Of a stretch of 64,000 nucleotides of DNA, positions 58,801 through 64,000 are shown in pieces (the stretch's first letter is position 1; every line of letters begins with the position of its first letter). Location: positions 2,225,501 to 2,289,500 of the forward strand of contig NZ_CP047146.1 of NCBI RefSeq assembly GCF_009834125.1. Direction: 5' to 3'. The notes below the pieces were generated by a model. It made no database searches and was not told the origin of the DNA. It saw only the letters and a program-made list of their open reading frames with translations. Both the position numbers and the translations under genes were made by a program. The stretch is from Streptomyces sp. GS7. Lineage in GTDB: Bacteria; Actinomycetota; Actinomycetes; Streptomycetales; Streptomycetaceae.

Positions 58801-58817
58801 GATAGGCGTGGCCTATC
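58801..58817. promoter_or_regulatory. Palindromic operator between sdhC and lysR
   Basis: GATAGGC-GTG-GCCTATC (58801-58817) is a perfect 7-3-7 inverted repeat. It overlaps the -35 region expected for a TATATT (-10, 58825-58830) that lies 6 bases before the lysR ATG, giving a probably leaderless mRNA. A LysR protein binding here could repress itself and control the sdh operon. Confidence 0.65.
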
Positions 58818-58836
58818 GTTGCTTTATATTCCCCTT

Positions 58837-59736
58837 ATGCAGCTGCAGCAGCTCCGCTACTTCACCGCCGTGGCCGACACCCGCCACTTCACCCGCGCCG
58901 CCGAGCGCGAACACGTCGCCCAGCCCTCCCTGTCCCAGCAGATCCGGTCCCTGGAACGGGAGTTGGGCGCCGAGCTGTTCCACCGCGCGCGCGGCCACAT
59001 CACCCTCACCGACGCCGGCGAGACCCTGCTGCCGCTGGCCCGCCGCATCCTCGCCGACACCGAGACCGCCCGCCGCGAGGTCCAGGAGGTCGCCCAGCTG
59101 CGCCGCGGCCGGCTCCGCCTCGGAGCCCCGCCCAGCCTCTGCGCCAGCCTCGTCCCCGATGTCCTGAGCGCCTTCCACGCCACCTACCCGGGCGTCGACC
59201 TGATCGTCACCGAGGACGGCTCCCAGGACCTCGTACGCGCGCTGGCCGACGGCGAGCTGGACCTGGCCCTGATCATCACGCCGCTGCCCGGGCAGGCCCC
59301 GGCGCTGGCCACCTCCGACCTGCTGCGCGAGGAGCTGGTGGTGGTCTCCGCCCCGGACCGCCCCGCCCCGGTGGGCGGCCGGCGCACCCGGATCCGCGTC
59401 GAGGACCTGCGCGGCCGGCCGCTGGCCATGTTCCGCCGCGGCTACGACCTGCGGGAATTCACCACCGCGGCCTGCCGGGCGGCTGGCTTCGAACCCACCT
59501 TCACCGTCGAGGGCGGCGAGATGGACGCGGTCCTCGGCTTCGTCCGCGCCGGCCTCGGCATCGCCGTCGTCCCCAGCATGGTCGCCGAACGCTCCGGGCT
59601 GCGCGTCACCCGCTTCGCCACCCCCGGCATGCACCGGGTGGTCTCCGTCGCGCACCGCGGCGACGTCTCCCCGCCGCGGGCCGCCCGCGAGCTGGAGCGC
59701 ATCCTCATGAAGCACCTGGACCTGGGGACGTCCTGA
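58837..59736 (+). CDS. LysR-family transcriptional regulator
   Basis: 299 residues from ATG. The winged HTH spans residues 1-60 (LRYFTAVADTRHFTRAAEREHVAQPSLSQQI, the typical LTTR reading head). The effector domain extends to residue ~295 with IAVVPSMVAE. LysR genes next to a class B sdh operon are known in other Streptomyces. Divergence and the palindrome suggest it regulates sdhCAB and itself; its ligand is unknown. Confidence 0.94.
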   Translation: MQLQQLRYFTAVADTRHFTRAAEREHVAQPSLSQQIRSLERELGAELFHRARGHITLTDAGETLLPLARRILADTETARREVQEVAQLRRGRLRLGAPPSLCASLVPDVLSAFHATYPGVDLIVTEDGSQDLVRALADGELDLALIITPLPGQAPALATSDLLREELVVVSAPDRPAPVGGRRTRIRVEDLRGRPLAMFRRGYDLREFTTAACRAAGFEPTFTVEGGEMDAVLGFVRAGLGIAVVPSMVAERSGLRVTRFATPGMHRVVSVAHRGDVSPPRAARELERILMKHLDLGTS

Positions 59737-59766
59737 CACCGCCGGGCGGCGGGGCGGCGGGCGCGC

Positions 59767-60399
59767 TCAGACGCCCAGCCTCGCCTCCAGCACCCTGGCG
59801 ACCGCGTCCTGGTCCCCGTCCAGCTCCACATGCGCCGCGTCCTGCCGCCCGAACGCGAACAGCGTCAGCTCGCCCGGCTCGCCGGTGACCGTCACCACCG
59901 GGGTGCCCCGGTGGGCCACCGCCGTCTGCCCGTCCGGCCGCCGCAGCACCAGCCCGACCGGCGCCTTCCGGCCCAGCACCCGCGCCGCCCGCTCCAGCCG
60001 CGCCCACAGCGCGTCCGAGAAGACCGGGTCCAGCTCGCGCGGCGCCCAGTCCGGCTGGGCGCGCCGTACGTCCTCGGCGTGCACATAGAACTCGACCGTG
60101 TTCGACGCCTCGTCGATCTGCTTGAGCGCGAACGGCGACATCCTCGGCGGCCCGGTCCTGATCAGCTGGATCAGCTCCTCGTACGGCTTCGCCGCGAACT
60201 CCGCCTGCACCCGCTCCAGCCGCGCCGCCAACGGCTTGACGAGGATCCCCGCGGACGCGTCGGCGCGCCGCTCGCGCACCACCACGTGCGCGGCCAGATC
60301 CCGCGCCGTCCAGTTCTCGCACAGCGTCGGGGCCTCGGGGCCCGCGCTCTCCAACAGGTCGGCCAGAAGGAGCCGTTCACGCTTCGCATGGGTCGACAT
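59767..60399 (-). CDS. TIGR03085-type metal-binding protein (DinB/MDMPI fold)
   Basis: 210 residues. The N-terminal four-helix DinB-like half has LCENWTARDLAAHVVVRERR (conserved His of the mycothiol-dependent maleylpyruvate isomerase superfamily) and EFYVHAEDVRR. The C-terminal half is an MDMPI-type domain. These proteins bind a divalent metal and use mycothiol or act in related detoxification; the reaction is unknown here. It is convergent with lysR and divergent from hisI. Confidence 0.85.
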   Translation of the reverse strand: MSTHAKRERLLLADLLESAGPEAPTLCENWTARDLAAHVVVRERRADASAGILVKPLAARLERVQAEFAAKPYEELIQLIRTGPPRMSPFALKQIDEASNTVEFYVHAEDVRRAQPDWAPRELDPVFSDALWARLERAARVLGRKAPVGLVLRRPDGQTAVAHRGTPVVTVTGEPGELTLFAFGRQDAAHVELDGDQDAVARVLEARLGV

Positions 60400-60467
60400 A
60401 CGGCCAGCCTACGACCGCCCGGCATCCCCTGCCACGGCGCGCCCCCGGCCGCCGCACCCGCCGGCCG

Positions 60468-60611
60468 TCAGCTCCGCAGCACCCATGTCACCACCAGCAC
60501 GGCCGCCACCGCCGCCGCCGCGAACACCGCCACCAGCACCCGCACCGCGACCTTCGCGACACGGTCCGGGTCCGGCGGTGGCGGCGGCTCTGCCGGCGGC
60601 TGCTGATGCAT
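60468..60611 (-). CDS. 47-residue membrane protein with Pro-rich start
   Basis: [10 protein letters not shown] then Pro/Asp-rich to residue 16, followed by a membrane helix [21 protein letters not shown] and WVLRS. Initiation is uncertain: no Shine-Dalgarno is visible before the ATG. Similar tiny proteins (SCO2045-like) exist next to hisI in other Streptomyces, as far as I remember. Function unknown. Divergent from hisI by 32 bases. Confidence 0.55.
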   Translation of the reverse strand: MHQQPPAEPPPPPDPDRVAKVAVRVLVAVFAAAAVAAVLVVTWVLRS

Positions 60612-60643
60612 AGCGGCAGCATGCCGCACGGCACAATGGACGC

Positions 60644-61021
60644 ATGACCGGTTCTCCCACCTCGCCGCAGCTGGATCCCGCCATCGCCGCCCGCCTCAAG
60701 CGCGGCGCCGACGGCCTGGTCCCCGCGATCGCCCAGCAGTACGACACCGGCGAGGTGCTGATGCTCGGCTGGATGGACGACGAGGCGCTGCGCCGCACGC
60801 TCACCACCGGCCGCTGCACGTACTGGTCCCGCAGCCGCCAGGAGTACTGGGTCAAGGGCGACACCTCCGGGCACGTCCAGTACGTCAAGTCCGTGGCCCT
60901 GGACTGCGACGCCGACACCGTGCTGGTCAAGGTCGACCAGGTCGGCGCGGCCTGCCACACCGGCGACCGCACCTGCTTCGACGCCGACGTACTGGCGAGC
61001 GGGCCGGCCGGCGACCAGTAG
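60644..61021 (+). CDS. hisI: Phosphoribosyl-AMP cyclohydrolase
   Basis: 125 residues from ATG. The zinc and magnesium-binding motifs are [10 protein letters not shown] (Asp and Cys) and [10 protein letters not shown], the typical HisI signature, together with [11 protein letters not shown] and [17 protein letters not shown]. It is the single-domain cyclohydrolase without a fused HisE. It lies 11 bases from trpE, so His and Trp synthesis may be co-transcribed. Confidence 0.97.
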   Translation: MTGSPTSPQLDPAIAARLKRGADGLVPAIAQQYDTGEVLMLGWMDDEALRRTLTTGRCTYWSRSRQEYWVKGDTSGHVQYVKSVALDCDADTVLVKVDQVGAACHTGDRTCFDADVLASGPAGDQ

Positions 61022-61032
61022 GCTCCGCTCCC

Positions 61033-62568
61033 ATGACCACGGGAACCACCGGCACCGCCAATCCGGACCTCGACACCTTCCGCACCCTCGCCAAGGACCG
61101 GCGGGTCATCCCCGTCACCCGGCGCCTGCTGGCGGACGGCGACACCCCGGTCGGGCTCTACCGCAAGCTCGCGGCCGAGCGCCCCGGCACCTTCCTCCTC
61201 GAATCCGCCGAGAACGGCCGTACGTGGTCGCGGTACTCGTTCATCGGCGTCCGCAGCGCCGCGACGCTGACCGCCCGCGACGGGCAGGCGCACTGGCTCG
61301 GCACCCCGCCGGTCGGCGTGCCCACCGGTGGTGACCCGCTCGCCGCGCTGCGCGCCACCGTCGAGGCCCTGCACACTCCCCACGACCTCATCGAGGGCGC
61401 GGGACTGCCCCCGTTCACCGGCGGCATGGTCGGCTACCTCGGCTACGACGTCGTGCGCCACCTGGAGCGGATCGGCGACTCCACCACCGACGACCTCCGG
61501 CTGCCCGAGCTGACCATGCTCCTCACCTCCGACCTCGCGGTCTTCGACCACTGGAGCGGCACGGTCCTGCTGATCGCCAACGCGATCAACCACAACGACC
61601 AGGAGACCGGCGTCGACGAGGCGTACGCGGACGCGGTGGCCCGCCTGGACACCATGGCCGACGACCTCGCCCGCCCCGCCCCCGCGAGCGCCGCCGCGCT
61701 GCCGCCGTCCGCGGTGCCCCCGTACAGCGGCAAGTGGGGCGCCGAGGCGTTCATGGCGGCCGTCGACGACGTCAAGGAGCGCATCCGGGCGGGCGAGGCG
61801 TTCCAGGTGGTGCCCTCCCAGCGGTTCGAAACCCCCTGCACGGCAAGCGCGTTGGACGTCTACCGGGTACTGCGCGCGACCAACCCCAGCCCGTACATGT
61901 ACCTGTTCCGCTTCGAGGACGGCGACGGCGGCGCGTTCGACGTGGTCGGCTCCAGCCCGGAGGCGCTGGTGAAGGTCGAGGGCGGCCAGGCGATGGTGCA
62001 CCCGATCGCAGGCACCCGCCCGCGCGGCGCGACCGTCCAGGAGGACCAGGCGCTGGCCGACGAGCTGATGGCCGACCCCAAGGAGCGCGCCGAGCACCTG
62101 ATGCTGGTCGACCTCGGCCGCAACGACCTGGGCCGGGTCTGCGAGCCGGGCAGCGTCGAGGTCGTCGACTTCATGTCCGTCGAGCGCTACAGCCACGTCA
62201 TGCACATCGTCTCGACGGTGACCGGGACGGTCGCCGAGGGCCGTACCGCCTTCGACGTGCTCACCGCCTGCTTCCCCGCCGGCACCCTCTCCGGCGCCCC
62301 CAAGCCGCGCGCGATGCAGATCATCGAGGAGCTGGAGCCGACCCGGCGCGGGCTCTACGGCGGCTGCGTCGGCTACCTCGACTTCGCCGGCGATTCCGAC
62401 ACCGCCATCGCGATCCGCACCGCCCTGCTGCGGGACGGCACCGCCTACGTCCAGGCCGGCGCCGGCATCGTCGCCGACTCCGACCCGGTCGCCGAGGACA
62501 CCGAGTGCCGAAACAAGGCCGCGGCCGTGCTGCGCGCCGTGCACACCGCCAACCACCTGGGCACATGA
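61033..62568 (+). CDS. trpE: Anthranilate synthase component I TrpE
   Basis: 511 residues from ATG. The feedback-binding loop LLES (residues 55-58) precedes the chorismate-binding domain with [23 protein letters not shown] and [13 protein letters not shown]. It makes anthranilate from chorismate and ammonia with TrpG (not in this window). No trp leader peptide or attenuator is seen in the 11-base gap to hisI, so it probably depends on the hisI promoter. Confidence 0.97.
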   Translation: MTTGTTGTANPDLDTFRTLAKDRRVIPVTRRLLADGDTPVGLYRKLAAERPGTFLLESAENGRTWSRYSFIGVRSAATLTARDGQAHWLGTPPVGVPTGGDPLAALRATVEALHTPHDLIEGAGLPPFTGGMVGYLGYDVVRHLERIGDSTTDDLRLPELTMLLTSDLAVFDHWSGTVLLIANAINHNDQETGVDEAYADAVARLDTMADDLARPAPASAAALPPSAVPPYSGKWGAEAFMAAVDDVKERIRAGEAFQVVPSQRFETPCTASALDVYRVLRATNPSPYMYLFRFEDGDGGAFDVVGSSPEALVKVEGGQAMVHPIAGTRPRGATVQEDQALADELMADPKERAEHLMLVDLGRNDLGRVCEPGSVEVVDFMSVERYSHVMHIVSTVTGTVAEGRTAFDVLTACFPAGTLSGAPKPRAMQIIEELEPTRRGLYGGCVGYLDFAGDSDTAIAIRTALLRDGTAYVQAGAGIVADSDPVAEDTECRNKAAAVLRAVHTANHLGT

Positions 62569-62623
62569 CCGGCCGCACCCCCGCGCGACGGGCCGCACCG
62601 GCCCGTAGGCGATAGTGGTACGC

Positions 62624-63295
62624 GTGAGTGCCGCACCCCAGTCCCGTACCGACACCGAGCCCGGCGGCGAGTCCGGCGCCGAGCCCGCGACCGCCCGGCC
62701 CGCGCGCAGTGCGATGCGCAGCCTCGCCCTCGCGCTGCTCCTCGGCGCCGCCGGCGCCGGCCTGGCACTGCTGGCCTCCGGCCGCACCTGGGCGCAGGGC
62801 AACGCGGTGCTGGCCCAGGGCGAGCTGCCGCGCACCGTGACCGGCGCCGATGTCACCGGCGTGCCCGGCGCGCTGGCCGTGGTCGGGCTGGCCGCGCTGG
62901 TCGCCGTCTTCGCGGTCCGCCGGACCGGCCGGATCGCGGTCGCCGCGCTGCTGGCGCTCAGCGGCCTGGGCGTCGCCGTCGCCGCGGCGCTCGGCAACTC
63001 CGACACCTCCGCGCTCCGCGAGAAGGCGTCCGACGCGGTCGGGATGACCGGTGCCGATGTGCATCACGTCACGCACACCGTCTGGCCGTGGGTCGGCGCC
63101 GGCGGCGGTCTCCTGCTGCTCCTCGCCGGCGTGCTGGCCCTGGTCTACGGGCGCTACTGGCCCGCGATGTCGGGCCGTTACGAGCGCACCCCCGGCGGCG
63201 CCCGCGGACCGCGGCGCGCCCCGGCGCCGCCGGACCTGGACCGCCCGGAGGAGATCTGGAAGTCCCTGGACCGCGGTGAGGACCCCACCCGGTAA
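62624..63295 (+). CDS. TIGR02234-type Trp-associated membrane protein
   Basis: 223 residues from the GTG at 62624; an in-frame GTG 9 bases earlier gives 226. Several hydrophobic helices follow an acidic start, e.g. ALALLLGAAGAGLALLA and AVVGLAALVAVFAV, with conserved LASGRTWAQG between them. The family is named for its place next to trp genes in actinobacteria. It lies 55 bases after trpE. Function is not established. Confidence 0.88.
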   Translation: MSAAPQSRTDTEPGGESGAEPATARPARSAMRSLALALLLGAAGAGLALLASGRTWAQGNAVLAQGELPRTVTGADVTGVPGALAVVGLAALVAVFAVRRTGRIAVAALLALSGLGVAVAAALGNSDTSALREKASDAVGMTGADVHHVTHTVWPWVGAGGGLLLLLAGVLALVYGRYWPAMSGRYERTPGGARGPRRAPAPPDLDRPEEIWKSLDRGEDPTR

Positions 63296-63380
63296 AAGTG
63301 CTCCGCGCGCCATCGGTGACAATGGACGACGAGATTTCCGCGCCCGTACCCCGGCGCGACCGAGTAACGAGGAGCACTCA

Positions 63381-63620
63381 ATGTCGAGCAGTGGCCACGG
63401 ACACACCCCCGCCGCCTGGACCGGCGTCATCATCTCGTTCATCGGCTTCTGCGTCTCGGGAGCCTTCATCGTGATGGCGAACGTGCCCGGATTCTGGGCG
63501 GGCATCGTGCTGATCGGCGCCGGTGCCGTGGTGGGTGGCCTGATGCGCGCGGCCGGCCTCGGCCAGGAGCCCAAGCGCGCGGCGAAGCCGGTGGCCAAGG
63601 CGCAGCCGCAGGAGGGCTGA
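63381..63620 (+). CDS. HGxxPAAW family small membrane protein
   Basis: 79 residues from ATG with AACGAGGAGC upstream. The motif HGHTPAAW is the family mark. It has two membrane helices (WTGVIISFIGFCVSGAFIVM and GIVLIGAGAVVGGLMRAAG) and a Lys/Ala-rich tail. It occurs between the Trp-associated membrane protein and DUF2752 gene in Streptomyces. Function unknown. Confidence 0.9.
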   Translation: MSSSGHGHTPAAWTGVIISFIGFCVSGAFIVMANVPGFWAGIVLIGAGAVVGGLMRAAGLGQEPKRAAKPVAKAQPQEG

Positions 63621-63768
63621 GTCCCCCGCTCGACACCCCCGGAACACCCCCGAAGGCGCCGCTTCCCGGCCCGTACGCCCGCCCACGGCGCACCGGCCGT
63701 CCGTGCCCGCCCCCCATATGGCGGCCGAGAAGCTGCGCCTTCGCGCATGCGGTAGCAGCATCGGCACC

Positions 63769-64000
63769 GTGAGCGATCCAGTGGTCCCGGCGCGGCCGGA
63801 CGGATTCCGCGGCCCGCTGCGGCGTCTCGTCGCGCCGGTGGCCACGCTCGCAGCGCTCACCGCCGCCTTCGCCGGGGTCGGCGCCGTCGACCCCAACGAA
63901 CCCGGCCACTACCCCGTCTGCCCGCTGCTGCACCTCACCGGCATCTACTGTCCGGCCTGCGGCGGCCTGCGCAGCGCCCACGCCGTCGCACACGGCGACC
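63769..64000 (+). CDS. DUF2752 membrane protein, 3' end beyond window
   Basis: The GTG opens a frame still open at the last base (77 codons). After a short hydrophilic start comes LVAPVATLAALTAAFAGVGAVDP (a membrane helix), and then PVCPLLHLTGIYCPACGGLRSAHAVAHGD, the Cys-rich DUF2752 signature. Position before trpC in other Streptomyces supports this. No function is known; the two Cys could bind metal or form a disulfide. Confidence 0.85.
   Translation, partial: MSDPVVPARPDGFRGPLRRLVAPVATLAALTAAFAGVGAVDPNEPGHYPVCPLLHLTGIYCPACGGLRSAHAVAHGD

Noticed and set aside
62560..62624. A trp attenuator with leader peptide near trpE
   Set aside because: The hisI-trpE gap is only 11 bases; no Trp-codon leader was found there or after trpE.
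60409..63006. 865-residue minus-strand ORF over hisI and trpE
   Set aside because: Antisense to recognised enzymes, with no domain of its own.

Overview
The window is a contiguous stretch of a Streptomyces (or very close relative) chromosome. The sequence is very GC-rich with almost every third codon position G or C, GTG starts are common, and stop/start overlaps of the ATGA/GTGA type are frequent. Gene content and order match the conserved Streptomyces core region that carries the division and cell-wall (dcw) cluster, ileS, lspA, dnaE, the his operon and the first trp genes. No phage, insertion sequence, CRISPR array, tRNA or rRNA was found.

Layout. 1-4.5 kb (minus): a moxR - DUF58 - transglutaminase operon, the last gene cut by the window edge. 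4.8-5.3 kb (minus): a beta-carbonic anhydrase. 5.4-24.1 kb (plus): a promoter, a structured leader (candidate mraW RNA motif) and a short leader ORF, then rsmH, ftsL, ftsI, murE, murF, mraY, murD, ftsW, murG, ftsQ, a long regulatory gap, ftsZ, pgeF, a yggS-type PLP gene, sepF, a yggT gene and divIVA, closed by a strong terminator. These genes make lipid II, flip or polymerise it, and build and position the divisome and the polar growth machinery. murC, ddl, ftsA and mraZ are absent from the cluster.

24.2-27.7 kb (minus): ileS under a translational T-box riboswitch. 28.0-32.2 kb (plus): a histone-tail/DksA fusion protein, lspA, an RluD-type pseudouridine synthase and a CPA1 antiporter. 32.2-37.4 kb: an MscS channel, a dienelactone-hydrolase-like protein and a tandemly duplicated two-gene unit (polytopic membrane protein plus membrane-anchored DsbA-like thioredoxin) in which one membrane-protein copy has decayed. 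37.6-41.2 kb: dnaE. 41.3-49.1 kb: a run of less-characterised genes, including an NYN nuclease-like protein, an ABC exporter pair whose ATPase 3' end is duplicated, ribosomal protein bL37 (24 codons), a YbaK-type deacylase, a LON substrate-binding protein and a repeat-rich membrane protein.

49.4-55.3 kb (plus): hisD-hisC-hisB-small membrane protein-hisH-priA-ridA-hisF, almost all translationally coupled, with an unassigned palindromic operator before hisD. 55.3-59.7 kb: a class B succinate dehydrogenase operon (sdhC-sdhA-sdhB, minus) divergent from a LysR regulator, separating hisF from hisI. 59.8-64 kb: a TIGR03085-type protein, a 47-residue membrane protein, then hisI-trpE, a Trp-associated membrane protein, an HGxxPAAW protein and the start of a DUF2752 gene.

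The items most worth a second look are: the decayed duplicate at 35.1-35.5 kb; the synonymous-diverged duplication of an ABC gene's last 14 codons; one peptide insertion, EGGGGRRAG, at non-equivalent positions in MurE and MurD; the short ORFs bridging dcw junctions; the T-box with a visible Shine-Dalgarno sequestrator; and two unassigned palindromic operators (before hisD and between sdhC and lysR).
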